Source: JAPYTY01 sp036338435 | Lineage (GTDB): Bacteria > Acidobacteriota > UBA6911 > RPQK01 > JADFOI01 | Reading direction: 5' to 3' | Assembly (NCBI GenBank): GCA_036338435.1 | Contig: JAYZCG010000009.1 | Coordinates: 15,556-79,555 of the forward strand | Length of the DNA: 64,000 nucleotides | Part shown: positions 7,888 through 16,742 of the stretch, piece after piece | Position numbering within the stretch: the stretch's first letter is position 1 | Layout: each line of letters begins with the position of its first letter | Notes under the pieces: generated by a model | What the model saw: the letters and a program-made list of their open reading frames with translations, nothing else | The model's database searches: none | Told to the model about the DNA's origin: nothing | Translations under genes and position numbers: made by a program

Positions 7888-8319
7888 TCAAAAAGTCGCC
7901 TTCTTCTCAAAGAAGTGATCTACGGCTCCTTGTGCTACAACTTGATCCTGTCCAGCTGTGCCGGCACTGATTCCTACACCGCCCACAACATCACCATCAA
8001 TGACGATTGGAAGACCTCCGCCAATGACAGAAAATCGTCCCTGATTCGTAATGTGGATCCCGAAGGTGGGTTCACCCGGCACACATAATTGATTGTATTC
8101 ATGGGTTCCCTTGCGGGCTGCGGCACCCGTGAAAGCCTTATCGATCGCAATAGAAATACTTGAAATTTTGGCTCCGTCCATTCTGGTAAAGGCAAGCAAG
8201 TTGCCTGACTCATCAGCCACTGCAATACACATCGGCACTTCAATTTCACGGGACTTTTCTTCCGCACCTTCTACTAAAATTCTAGCTTCATCTAATGAGA
8301 GCCTTTTTATACTAAGCAT
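7888..8319 (-). CDS. GlcG/HbpS family (DUF336) protein
   Basis: About 143 residues, the whole length of the family. Recognisable segments are LSLDEARILVEGAEEKSREI, VADESGNLLAFTRMDGA, IDKAFTGAAARKGTHEYNQL and the C-terminal GGLPIVIDGDVVGGVGISAG. HbpS binds haem and GlcG is linked to glycolate use. Many family members sit in catabolic clusters with no assigned role. The ATG at 8319 is seven bases after GGAGGAG; a TTG directly before it (8322) is a less likely start. It lies upstream of the CoxG-like gene on the same strand. Confidence 0.85.
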   Translation of the reverse strand: MLSIKRLSLDEARILVEGAEEKSREIEVPMCIAVADESGNLLAFTRMDGAKISSISIAIDKAFTGAAARKGTHEYNQLCVPGEPTFGIHITNQGRFSVIGGGLPIVIDGDVVGGVGISAGTAGQDQVVAQGAVDHFFEKKATF

Positions 8320-8443
8320 CAAGCTACTCCTCCCTAATATTATAAACTTTCCACTCGCGACGATTCATACAATCGCATTTGAGGCATAGAGTCAAGTATC
8401 TATGACCTAATCCAACTATGTGCTTAATCCAGCCTTGCCAACA

Positions 8444-8455
8444 TCAAATATTTGA
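8444..8455. promoter_or_regulatory. 12-bp palindrome before the DASS transporter
   Basis: TCAAATATTTGA is a perfect palindrome 24 bases before the GTG start of the transporter, between it and the divergent HbpS-like gene. It could be an operator for either gene. The remainder of 8320-8478 shows no other feature. Confidence 0.3.
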
Positions 8456-8478
8456 GTTATAAAGACCGGAGAACTGAC

Positions 8479-9954
8479 GTGACCATGCTTAACAATCTTG
8501 GCCCTATACTGAAAGTGTTGTGCGGACCGGTTGCCTTTGGCGCCGTCTACGCAGCTCCCATGGAAGGACTTTCCTATGAGGGACAAGTTGCTTTGGCAAC
8601 CTTCGTCTGGGCAGTATTCTGGTGGATGGCCCGGCCGATACCCTGGGCGATCTCCTCATTGCTCCCTCTATTTGTTTTTCCAGCATTTCAGGTGATGTCG
8701 ATTCGTGACGCTACAGGTCTCTACGGACAGAGGCTTTTCTTCTGGTTACTCGGTATTTCAATGATGGGCTACGCCTTGGAAAAACATGGAGTGGCTAAAC
8801 GTATCGCACTGGTTTTTCTGCGACTCAAAGGAGTGGCAAACAGTACAGCGGCCCTTACCTTCATGTACATGCTCGTTGCCGCCGTCCTATCCTGGTTCAT
8901 TGCCGATGCTGGCGTGATTGCCATGATGATGCCCATCGGGATGTCTCTTTATGCCTATATTGCCAGTGTGGGAGGCATTAATCCTCCGGAAGGGCAAAAG
9001 AGCAGACTGGCCTCCTTTCTAGCGCTAGGGACTCTTTACGGGGCCGTTGCAGGAGGTGTAGGTACATTGGCGGGAGGCCCCCACAACGTCATCGCCGTAG
9101 CGCTTTCAGAGAGCCTAGCGGGAGAGTATGTTAGCTGGTTCAGATGGATGAAAGTGGGGGTACCCCTTTTCATCGTACTTCTTGTCACCTTCTGGCTTCT
9201 ACTCCGCTTTTTCTTCCCGCCGGAAATTAGCAAAATTCCCGGAGGGAGAGAATTTATACACGGGGAATTGCAGAAGCTAGGAAAGTTAACCCGAGGGGAA
9301 ATTAATGTTCTGGTGGCTTTCGCCTGCATGGTTCTGATGTTCACAGGACCCTCAATAGTCTCCCTGGTGCTTGGAGCACAACATCCCCTTGCCCTTTATC
9401 TGCGTGGTTCTCTAGCAACCTGGGTCGTTCCTCCGACCATTTTAATCCTCCTTTTCCTCCTGCCTGTCAACTTTAAGAAGGCAGAGGGGACACTAGTCTG
9501 GGACGATGTAGCCCAAAGAGCACCATGGAATATTATCTTCCTATGCACCGGTGGTGTGGCAATGGCCGATGCTCTTATGGACTTTGGAGTCCTGGATTAT
9601 ACCCAAGGGGTCATCGGATCATTGGGTATCGGTGCAACAGGATTGCCCTTTTTGGCAGCTGGTTCCGTGGTTGTAGGCACCAACCTCTTCTCAGGAACCG
9701 CCGCTGCCACGCTATTTTGTAGCGTCTATATTCCGGCTGCAATGGATGTGGGATTCAACCCTGTCAGCATTGGCATACTCGTGACCAATCTAGCCGTAGG
9801 CATTCTGTTCCCCTGGTCGGGCGCTTCAGCTGGAACCGCCTTTGCTTCCGGTTATCTGGACATGCAGGAGATGATTAAGGTAGGGATTGTGGGCACCGTG
9901 TTACTGATAGTACTCTCCGTGGGCATACACTTCATATTCGAGCCAATCCTCTAG
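8479..9954 (+). CDS. DASS/SLC13 family anion symporter
   Basis: About 492 residues and strongly hydrophobic with a dozen or so membrane segments, a Na+- or H+-coupled carrier of the divalent-anion family that imports dicarboxylates, sulfate or similar anions across the inner membrane. The two family substrate/sodium-binding loops are visible as GGVGTLAGGPHNVIA and GTNLFSGTAAATLF. I chose the GTG at 8479 because GGAG lies seven bases upstream. The ATG at 8485 is an alternative, and an upstream TTG at 8452 lacks support. It stands alone on the plus strand among catabolic genes, so it probably imports an organic acid used by them. Confidence 0.9.
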   Translation: MTMLNNLGPILKVLCGPVAFGAVYAAPMEGLSYEGQVALATFVWAVFWWMARPIPWAISSLLPLFVFPAFQVMSIRDATGLYGQRLFFWLLGISMMGYALEKHGVAKRIALVFLRLKGVANSTAALTFMYMLVAAVLSWFIADAGVIAMMMPIGMSLYAYIASVGGINPPEGQKSRLASFLALGTLYGAVAGGVGTLAGGPHNVIAVALSESLAGEYVSWFRWMKVGVPLFIVLLVTFWLLLRFFFPPEISKIPGGREFIHGELQKLGKLTRGEINVLVAFACMVLMFTGPSIVSLVLGAQHPLALYLRGSLATWVVPPTILILLFLLPVNFKKAEGTLVWDDVAQRAPWNIIFLCTGGVAMADALMDFGVLDYTQGVIGSLGIGATGLPFLAAGSVVVGTNLFSGTAAATLFCSVYIPAAMDVGFNPVSIGILVTNLAVGILFPWSGASAGTAFASGYLDMQEMIKVGIVGTVLLIVLSVGIHFIFEPIL

Positions 9955-10084
9955 GTCTGGGTTCAGGAACCGATGCGCTCTCCTCGGATACCGTGTCACG
10001 ACAGGCTACAGCCAGCGCGCGAACCAAACATTAGCTAGGCTTCTCTTCTCCAAGTCAAAAACCCGTGGTGGTGGCGTGCGAAAT

Positions 10085-11839
10085 CTAAAATGCCCCCTCG
10101 ACCTCATAAACAACCTTGCCATCCACGACGGTCATCAAGATTCGGAGTCGCTCAAGATCACTTTCTGGAAAAGTCATATAGTCTCCTGCAAGCACGACTA
10201 GATCAGCCAATTTACCGGGTTCGATTGAGCCCAGAATGTCCTCCTCCCCGCTATAAGCGGCGGCCCAAAGAGTGTACATATAAAGGGCCTCTTCCCTACT
10301 GACTTTCTCTTCCGGATCTAGCTGACGACCCTTTTGGTCAATGCGCCTCACCCAGTTTTGGATATTAAATAAGGGGAAAGCGGTGCGGTGAGTGAATGCA
10401 TCCGCTTCTGCGGCCGGCCTGATGCCAGCTTCGATCAAAGACTTGACCGGTTGCATCTTGTACACTGCATCCATGCCATACATTGTGACCAAAGCATCAT
10501 TACCGTACATGGCTTTTGAATAAACGCTCGGAATAATATCCATTTCTTTGAGCTGTGCGTAGTGCTCTGGCTGCAACATTAGACCGTGATCAATGCTAAA
10601 ATGGCGCCCTACTAAAGATTTTTCTTTGTGTGCTTCCTCAAAGACTTCAAGCATGAGGGTGTTGCTCATATCACCACTACTATGGAGTGAAGAGACCGTC
10701 CAACCATAACGATTAGCCAAAATAATGCTTTGCCGGTCACTAGTAGCCAAATCACCGCTTTCTTCCCACTTGTTCATTCCAAAAGGTCCGTAAGGATCCT
10801 CCGGCAGGAGCGTAGTCTTGGCCTTAGAAGTGTTAGCAGACCCATTGTTGGAGGTTCCATCGACAACCTGTACTGACGTCCCGATTATTTTGAACCAGTC
10901 ATTGCCAACATCAGTCAGGTTGCCTAATCTTTTTAAATAGGCCTCCGGATATCCATTTTGGCGCAGAAAATGGTGTGCTACCCGCACCCTCATCGTTAGC
11001 TCCCGATGCATCATCAGTTCCCGAAATACTGTAACCTCCAGGCCTCCAGCTCGCCCCATCAAGGTAGTTAATCCCATCTCATTGTGACGACGGAAAGATG
11101 CCTTCTGCGGCTCCAGCAAAGACTCGACTTCCGGCCAAGGTTCTAGTTCGAATCCAGGAATTCCAGCGGCCGCGCCCCTGAGGTGTCCCGTCAAATCTCC
11201 GTTGTCATCTAGAACAATGCCTGCAACATCCTTGGGAATTCTGTCTAAGACTAGACTATTAGCTACCACCTGGTCATTCATCGCCTCAATATAGAGAGGA
11301 TTATTTGGAGCAACTTCATCCAAAAGATTCACGTTTAATTCATGGTTAACTACCGGATTGCTAGGCCCAGACAACGCTAAGAACTCTCCTGGCTGAGCTT
11401 CCTTGACTAACGTTCGTAGACCCTCTAAAGCACTCTCCAGAGTATCCCAATCAATGTCGTCATCGCTAAATGGAACCGCCATACTTCGATCTCGGGCCGG
11501 GCGCGTAACCCACGCTGAGTGCAAATGAGTGTCTATAAACCCCGGCACGACACTGCGCCCCTCTAGGTCTATCCTTTGGGTCTCTGGACCCGCCATGGCC
11601 AAAACCCTTTGGGTGGTTCCCACAGCCAGAAACTTGCCGTCTCGGATCGCCACCGCTTGGGCAATGGTAAATTGCTCGTCAGCAGTTATAACCTTGCCGT
11701 TATAAAAGACTGCGTCGGCATAAGCGACCACCTCCGCAGGCAGGGTACCGGCGCTTTGCCCCAATCCTGTCTGGGTCATAGACAACAAAACTACTGCCAT
11801 CCCACAGCAACGAAAATAACTCTTACAAATTCGAATCAT
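10085..11839 (-). CDS. Exported YtcJ-like amidohydrolase (paralogue B)
   Basis: 584 residues with a Sec signal peptide (MIRICKSYFRCCGMAVVLLS, ending near GLGQ). AAGGAG lies five bases before the ATG. Amidohydrolase family 3 layout: metal motif DTHLH at 103-107, later likely ligands in SSLHSSGD and SIDHGL, Asp in PAAEAD, and the C-terminal EPGKLADLVVLAGD. It would hydrolyse an amide-type bond outside the inner membrane; substrate unknown. It is about 70 percent identical by eye to paralogue D (20445-22169) along its whole length, and one short stretch is nearly identical in DNA. Paralogue C begins upstream on the same strand 29 bases away, so B and C are probably co-transcribed. Confidence 0.9.
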   Translation of the reverse strand: MIRICKSYFRCCGMAVVLLSMTQTGLGQSAGTLPAEVVAYADAVFYNGKVITADEQFTIAQAVAIRDGKFLAVGTTQRVLAMAGPETQRIDLEGRSVVPGFIDTHLHSAWVTRPARDRSMAVPFSDDDIDWDTLESALEGLRTLVKEAQPGEFLALSGPSNPVVNHELNVNLLDEVAPNNPLYIEAMNDQVVANSLVLDRIPKDVAGIVLDDNGDLTGHLRGAAAGIPGFELEPWPEVESLLEPQKASFRRHNEMGLTTLMGRAGGLEVTVFRELMMHRELTMRVRVAHHFLRQNGYPEAYLKRLGNLTDVGNDWFKIIGTSVQVVDGTSNNGSANTSKAKTTLLPEDPYGPFGMNKWEESGDLATSDRQSIILANRYGWTVSSLHSSGDMSNTLMLEVFEEAHKEKSLVGRHFSIDHGLMLQPEHYAQLKEMDIIPSVYSKAMYGNDALVTMYGMDAVYKMQPVKSLIEAGIRPAAEADAFTHRTAFPLFNIQNWVRRIDQKGRQLDPEEKVSREEALYMYTLWAAAYSGEEDILGSIEPGKLADLVVLAGDYMTFPESDLERLRILMTVVDGKVVYEVEGAF

Positions 11840-11868
11840 ACTATCTCCTTATTCGCACAAAGTCGGCA

Positions 11869-13878
11869 CTAGTCCATAAGGGCTGCTTCCCTTTTTCCCT
11901 CTACTGTGAAGGCTTCACCAATTTCAGCAATTTCACTGTCTTCAAAGCTGTAGTGGGGACCTACCGGTGCGGTTTCCCATTCACTTGCCAAAGTCTCATT
12001 TAACACGATGACCTTTCCCCCCACCATAGTCATGAGCGGTCGAATCTTGAGAAGATCATCAACGGGAACAGTAAAATAGTCTCGATCCATAACCATAAAA
12101 TCTGCCCATTTCCCCGTCTCAAGGGTGCCAAGCTCATCCTCCTTCATGATGTAGCGAGAGGCCCAAGCGGTCCACATCTTCAAAGCATGTACCCGATCAA
12201 TCCGTTCCTCGGGTTGCCACACTCTCCCATCATATTTCCGGGTAATAGCTTGCCACAACATAAAGAAAGGTGGCTGGCGCTGCCCACGTCTCACAGTACC
12301 TTCGCCTCCTCCTCCTTTGAAAGCACCGCCGCCGTAGTGCTGTCCCACCAGATTTACTCCAGATTCGATCCAAGTCCTAAATGGAATGAAAAAGTCCTCA
12401 ATGTTATCAGTGTAGGGACCATAATCCTTGATCCATGAACGCATCACACTCACGTAGTCGGGACCGCAACTAAGGATGAGCCCATACCTCTTAATCTTGT
12501 CAATTACATCGGGCTGTTTCCCAATCAAATCACAATGCTCTAAGGCAAAGTGCTGATCATGAATGTCCTGCACCGACATACCTGTTAGTTCTCTAGCCTC
12601 ATCGACCATCTCAATGAATCTTCTCAGACTTTCGCTGCCACAGGTATGTACTCCCTTAATCCTCCAGCCTGCCCTAATTGCATTAACCAAAGTGTCCCAA
12701 TGCAAATCCCCCTTTTGGGGACATGTCTCACGGGCCTTCAGGTGAGCCGGGGCATTGGTATCTGGTCCCAGACAGGACTCTGGGAAGTGTGAATCCCATC
12801 GCTCTGAGGCCACACCATCAAACCAGAAATAGTCATTGCCAATCCCCTGCAAAACGCCGGTACGCCGATACAATTGTCGGGTCTCCTGGGGATCGGTCGG
12901 CATCCGGTGCACTTCGTAATGTGCGTTGAACCGGATTGGCATTTGTCCCATCTCGGCTAGTCTGGCATATCCGGTCATCACTTTGGGAAACTGTACTCGA
13001 CTTGAAAACGTTGTAACTCCTAAGGAGGCCCACGCCTCAGACTCCAGTTTTAGCATCTGAGCCAACGTATTGGGCTCCAGACCCTCCAGAAAGAGTTCCC
13101 AGGTGATCACCGACATTTCTTGACTCCCGACCCATCCGATATCCGGGATGTCTTCGCCAATCACATCGCCATGCATTGTCTCTTGGATAGAGGCAGAATA
13201 ACCGGGCAGGAAATCATTGATAACCTCCAAACCTTTGGAGTTAATAAACCCTCGATTCCCAGGTCGCACCAGGATGGGATTATCAGGAGCCCACTGATCC
13301 AATGCACGGCGATTAGTCAAAACCCGTGTAGCTCCCCAAACACCTATCTGTTTAGGATCAGACGGATGACCATCAACCGCAACCATGAGCCATTTACCGG
13401 GTTCCATGTTTGCCACGGCTTCTTGAATTCCATCTCGGAGAGCACCTTGAGTTCTCTCCAGATCCAACTCTGCCTCAACTGTCACCTCCTCAGCCGGATA
13501 CTCGTACCCAAAACGGTCTAACCAACGCAACGACCTTCCATAAATATGCTGGTGGGTCTCAATAATGCCCGGAATCAAGGTGCGTCCATTCAGGTCCAAC
13601 ACCTGGGTTCTGCGGCCAGCCAAAGAACGAATTTCCTCGTTAGTACCTAGCTTCATGATGGAATCACCTTTAACAGCTACAGCCTCATAGACATTGCCCA
13701 CTTCAGCCGAAGCTGACTTGTCATCCATACTAACAACCTTACCCCCAACAAAGATCGTGTCGGCATAGCCCATGATCTCTACCTCGGGTGGCAGTTGCTG
13801 TGAGTACAAGAAAAATCCAGGCAAAAAAACGATGAGCACTGTGGCCCAAAACTTACATTTAGCAGTGTTGATTTTCAT
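11869..13878 (-). CDS. Exported YtcJ-like amidohydrolase (paralogue C), variant active site
   Basis: 669 residues, longer than its paralogues. It has a signal peptide (MKINTAKCKFWATVLIVFLP onward, cleavage near LYSQQ), metal motif ETHQH at 107-111, and possible later ligands in GVHTCGSE and ALEHCDL. Where the paralogues have an Asp after SGV/AGI (for example PAAEAD), this protein reads SGVNLVGQHYGGGAFKGGGG, so the usual catalytic Asp appears replaced, perhaps by His. It may use a shifted ligand or a different chemistry. The end has the usual TGKWADFMVMDRD. No clear ribosome binding site precedes the ATG. It lies just upstream of paralogue B on the same strand; a promoter candidate is at 14043-14071. 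Confidence 0.88.
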   Translation of the reverse strand: MKINTAKCKFWATVLIVFLPGFFLYSQQLPPEVEIMGYADTIFVGGKVVSMDDKSASAEVGNVYEAVAVKGDSIMKLGTNEEIRSLAGRRTQVLDLNGRTLIPGIIETHQHIYGRSLRWLDRFGYEYPAEEVTVEAELDLERTQGALRDGIQEAVANMEPGKWLMVAVDGHPSDPKQIGVWGATRVLTNRRALDQWAPDNPILVRPGNRGFINSKGLEVINDFLPGYSASIQETMHGDVIGEDIPDIGWVGSQEMSVITWELFLEGLEPNTLAQMLKLESEAWASLGVTTFSSRVQFPKVMTGYARLAEMGQMPIRFNAHYEVHRMPTDPQETRQLYRRTGVLQGIGNDYFWFDGVASERWDSHFPESCLGPDTNAPAHLKARETCPQKGDLHWDTLVNAIRAGWRIKGVHTCGSESLRRFIEMVDEARELTGMSVQDIHDQHFALEHCDLIGKQPDVIDKIKRYGLILSCGPDYVSVMRSWIKDYGPYTDNIEDFFIPFRTWIESGVNLVGQHYGGGAFKGGGGEGTVRRGQRQPPFFMLWQAITRKYDGRVWQPEERIDRVHALKMWTAWASRYIMKEDELGTLETGKWADFMVMDRDYFTVPVDDLLKIRPLMTMVGGKVIVLNETLASEWETAPVGPHYSFEDSEIAEIGEAFTVEGKREAALMD

Positions 13879-14042
13879 GGTAATGGACGTACTGGAATCT
13901 CAGGCTATCTTCTACCCGCTTCCAGCCGCACGCTCCTTTCACTTTGGTGGTCAAGATTTACAACATTTCAGGCCAGCTAGTAACGAAAATCGTGCCCAGG
14001 TCATTCTCGTTCTTCGACAAGAACTTAGCTTCACCTAGCCTA

Positions 14043-14071
14043 AGTCTAGAATTGGGAAAACAAACTGTCAA
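14043..14071 (-). promoter_or_regulatory. Candidate sigma70 promoter for amidohydrolases C and B
   Basis: On the minus strand TTGACA (14066-14071) and TAGACT (14043-14048) are 17 bases apart: a perfect -35 and a 4-of-6 -10. The -35 lies in a small dyad ACTGTC-AA-GACAGT (14065-14078). The remaining gene-free sequence of 13879-14178 holds nothing else I can support. Confidence 0.45.
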
Positions 14072-14178
14072 GACAGTCTAGGACGATTCTACACCACCCG
14101 CACCCGCCTCAGCGGCCCGTCTATCATCCTAGGCAAGTCAGTCCAGCCAGATTCCTGGGCAAATGGAGGGCTAATCCT

Positions 14179-14706
14179 TTAGTGCATATAGAAAAAGCAC
14201 GCAGGTATGAATTCGATGGATGTGATCGATCCACTCAAACCTCGGGCTGCTAAATCATTTCCGTCCAATGATTTAGCACTCTGGATAAGATTCTCTAATT
14301 GGATATCATGGTTAGCAGCAATCTCCTGGGAAATCTCAAAACTCAGCGTGACCAGCAACCCCTGGTCAATGGAACTAGTCGAAGAAATCTCCACTCTTAG
14401 AATTTTTTGTTCACCATCGCCATCATCTCGTACCTGGGTATTCAACTTAGCGCCTTGCACATCAACGGCACCACCAAGAACGGCATCAGTGAAAGAAAGT
14501 GACGTGGCGGGAAACGCCATCTCGAACACTACCAAACCCACCTGGGGATCGTTTCGGGTAACTACAGTGACAGGAATCTCTGCCGTGTCGCCCTGGGTAA
14601 AGGTATCGACAAGAACCCCGAAATCAATATTGACACCAGGTACACCCTGGGGACTGACGACTACAATCACAAGCGCAAATAGGAAAGCTAGGGGAATACT
14701 CTTCAT
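14179..14706 (-). CDS. Secreted cohesin-like domain protein ending in ACFFYMH
   Basis: 175 residues. A Sec signal peptide (MKSIPLAFLFALVIVVVSPQ, cleavage near GVPG) is followed by one beta-rich domain of cohesin type (FTQGDTAEIPVTVV early, LLVTLSFEIS late). Outside the end it shares little with the protein at 1976-2536, yet the last seven residues ACFFYMH are the same and five of the six codons that can vary do vary. The tag is preceded by Pro here (IPACFFYMH). The gene lies upstream of amidohydrolases C and B on the same strand, about 300 bases away, and is divergent from the aldolase gene. Function unknown; a surface-attachment or processing tag is an inference. Confidence 0.75.
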   Translation of the reverse strand: MKSIPLAFLFALVIVVVSPQGVPGVNIDFGVLVDTFTQGDTAEIPVTVVTRNDPQVGLVVFEMAFPATSLSFTDAVLGGAVDVQGAKLNTQVRDDGDGEQKILRVEISSTSSIDQGLLVTLSFEISQEIAANHDIQLENLIQSAKSLDGNDLAARGLSGSITSIEFIPACFFYMH

Positions 14707-14803
14707 AAAACTCTACCGATCTCTTGTTCTGAACCGAAGAGAATATCGGTCTGTTAGTTAAAAATCCAGTTAAATTCTTGCCCTCAAAAGACGAACTCAC
14801 GAT

Positions 14804-14832
14804 TTGACAAAAGTGTAGGATAGCCTTATGTT
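14804..14832 (+). promoter_or_regulatory. Candidate sigma70 promoter for the aldolase gene
   Basis: TTGACA (14804-14809) and TATGTT (14827-14832) are 17 bases apart. A 10-bp palindrome CCTGATCAGG follows at 14836-14845, where a repressor would block elongation or the start. A perfect TATAAT at 14865-14870 lies too close to the ribosome binding site to be useful. Confidence 0.45.
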
Positions 14833-14889
14833 GACCCTGATCAGGCTAACCTAATCCAACGCATTATAATTACGAAGGAGTATGCCGAC

Positions 14890-15597
14890 ATGAACTTAGA
14901 TGAAATAAAAGAAAAACTGGCCCGGGCTTGCCGTATCATCGAAATGGAGGGAGTGACACAGGACGGTCGGGGTCATATCTCGTACCTGCACCCCGACGGA
15001 GACAAAGTTCTAATTCCTGGACACTTACACGACTATGGGAAAGCGATCGCAGATGTTCAAGCCGAAGATATAGTCACTATGGATTTTGATGGAAACGTCA
15101 TTGAGGGAAAGCACCCTGAGCCGATGGGTGAGTTCTACGTCTATGTGGCCGCGTTTCAAGCCCGCGAAAACATTAAGAGTGTTTCCCATTTTCATCCCCC
15201 ATACGCCAACATACTGGCTGCTTCCGGAAATAGTATCTTGCCAATCGCCCGTGATGGTTGTGTCTTCTACGATGGAGTTCCTGTTTACGAGGGATACCCT
15301 CTATACGTCGGAACCAAAGAGATGGGTGAAGATGTAGTCACCACACTGGGCGACAAAAAAGCCGTCCTCCATAAGGGACATGGTGCCTTTGTGGTAGGGG
15401 GAACTGTTGAAGAGACTTTGTTCAGATCAGTAAGTCTCGAAAAAGCTGCCAAAACCCAAGTTTACGCTTCCATCATGGGTGAATTATCTCCCATTCCAAT
15501 TGGATCCATGACAGAACGAGAAAAACATCCAGATGCTCATATTGTGGATGACTTTTTCGGATACTATACAGGCAAAATGGAGAAACTAGGAAGGTAA
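14890..15597 (+). CDS. Class II aldolase/adducin family protein
   Basis: 235 residues, single domain. The zinc-site pattern of the family is visible: Glu in PEPMGEFYVY, the HFHPP pair near residue 100, and a later His in HKGHGAFVVGG. Relatives are fuculose- or ribulose-phosphate aldolases and decarboxylases or hydrolases of hydroxylated aromatic and sugar acids. The gene context (UbiD enzymes, D-2-hydroxyacid dehydrogenase) fits carbon-acid breakdown rather than sugar-phosphate metabolism. AAGGAG nine bases upstream supports the ATG. It is followed after 88 bases by the dehydrogenase on the same strand, so they are probably one operon. Confidence 0.88.
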   Translation: MNLDEIKEKLARACRIIEMEGVTQDGRGHISYLHPDGDKVLIPGHLHDYGKAIADVQAEDIVTMDFDGNVIEGKHPEPMGEFYVYVAAFQARENIKSVSHFHPPYANILAASGNSILPIARDGCVFYDGVPVYEGYPLYVGTKEMGEDVVTTLGDKKAVLHKGHGAFVVGGTVEETLFRSVSLEKAAKTQVYASIMGELSPIPIGSMTEREKHPDAHIVDDFFGYYTGKMEKLGR

Positions 15598-15685
15598 GTA
15601 CAGACCTGAATTTAAGTGTTGCGATGGATCGAAAACTGCCCCAACAAAACTCGACGATTATGCCATCATAGCACCACATAAGGAC

Positions 15686-16663
15686 ATGTCTATGCCTGAC
15701 GCTAAGGTCATCTTCCTTCACGGCTTAAACCAGAAAATTCTCGATTTAATAACCTCCTATGCACCCGCTGGGTTCGATGTTGTCGTGATCAATGGAGAGC
15801 AGTCCGAACAGAAACAAATTAAAGCCATCAAAGACGTCGATTTCCTGATGGTTTATCGGGCTCATTTGAGCGATCCAGTGCTTAGAGCGGCTACTCAACT
15901 ACGTCTAATTCAACTACTGGCCGCAGGACATAATCACATGAATCTCAAACTAATGGGAGAGCTTGGCATTCCCTGTGCTTCAAATGGAGGAGCTAATGCT
16001 TGGGCCGTGGCAGATCATACTGTGTTGCTAATTTTGGCAATCTATAGGCGTCTAATACCGGCTGATCGAGCTGTCCGTGAGAGCCGTTGGAGATCCCCCA
16101 TTGACGGATTTAATACCTTCGAGTTGGCCAAGAAAACAGTCGGCATACTAGGTATGGGCAATATCGGACAAAAGGTAGTCATGCGTCTCCAGGGTTTCGG
16201 TGTTACGATTCAATACTCCGACAAATATCCCCTGACACAGGAGAAAGAACAGTCACTCGGAGTAAAACAAGTTACACTGGAGGAACTCTTTCAAAGTTCG
16301 GACATCATCACCTGCCATGCGCCCTTGACCCCCGAGACCCATCACATAATCAACAAAAAAAGCCTCTCTCTCATGAAGCCCACCGCCATTTTGATTAATA
16401 CTAGCCGAGGATCGATAGTTGATGAACTTGCCTTGGTTGCGGCACTTCAAGACAGACAGATCGCTGGCGCAGGCCTCGATGTTTTTGAAATGGAACCACC
16501 TGTCAAAAATAATGTTCTTTTGGGAATGGAGAACGTGGTTTTAACCGCTCACAATGCCGGCACCACTTTCGACACTTGGCAACGCCGCGCTGAATTTGCC
16601 TATCAAAACATGCAAAGGGTACTGGACGGACAACCTCCCCAGGCAATAGCCCAAAACTATTGA
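15686..16663 (+). CDS. D-2-hydroxyacid dehydrogenase (NAD-dependent)
   Basis: 325 residues, the family's usual length. It oxidises or reduces 2-hydroxy/2-oxo acids with NAD(P)H in the cytoplasm. The Rossmann motif GILGMGNIGQ lies near residue 152. The catalytic triad is seen as Arg in NTSRGSIVDE, Glu in DVFEMEPP and His in LTAHNAGTT. Two ATGs six bases apart (15686 and 15692) are equally possible starts; AAGGAC lies just before. It sits between the aldolase and the exported hydrolase on the same strand, consistent with a shared catabolic route. Whether the substrate is a glycerate-like, phosphoglycerate-like or other acid is not resolved. Confidence 0.9.
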   Translation: MSMPDAKVIFLHGLNQKILDLITSYAPAGFDVVVINGEQSEQKQIKAIKDVDFLMVYRAHLSDPVLRAATQLRLIQLLAAGHNHMNLKLMGELGIPCASNGGANAWAVADHTVLLILAIYRRLIPADRAVRESRWRSPIDGFNTFELAKKTVGILGMGNIGQKVVMRLQGFGVTIQYSDKYPLTQEKEQSLGVKQVTLEELFQSSDIITCHAPLTPETHHIINKKSLSLMKPTAILINTSRGSIVDELALVAALQDRQIAGAGLDVFEMEPPVKNNVLLGMENVVLTAHNAGTTFDTWQRRAEFAYQNMQRVLDGQPPQAIAQNY

Positions 16664-16742
16664 TACCACTTCAAACCAATGTCCCATCACCGCACCATCG
16701 CTAGCCCATTCTCGATTCAAATACATGAAAGGATCTACCCTT

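Noticed and set aside
14865..14870. Perfect TATAAT as the aldolase -10 box
   Set aside because: It is only a few bases before the ribosome binding site and has no -35 at a usable distance. The pair at 14804-14832 is better.
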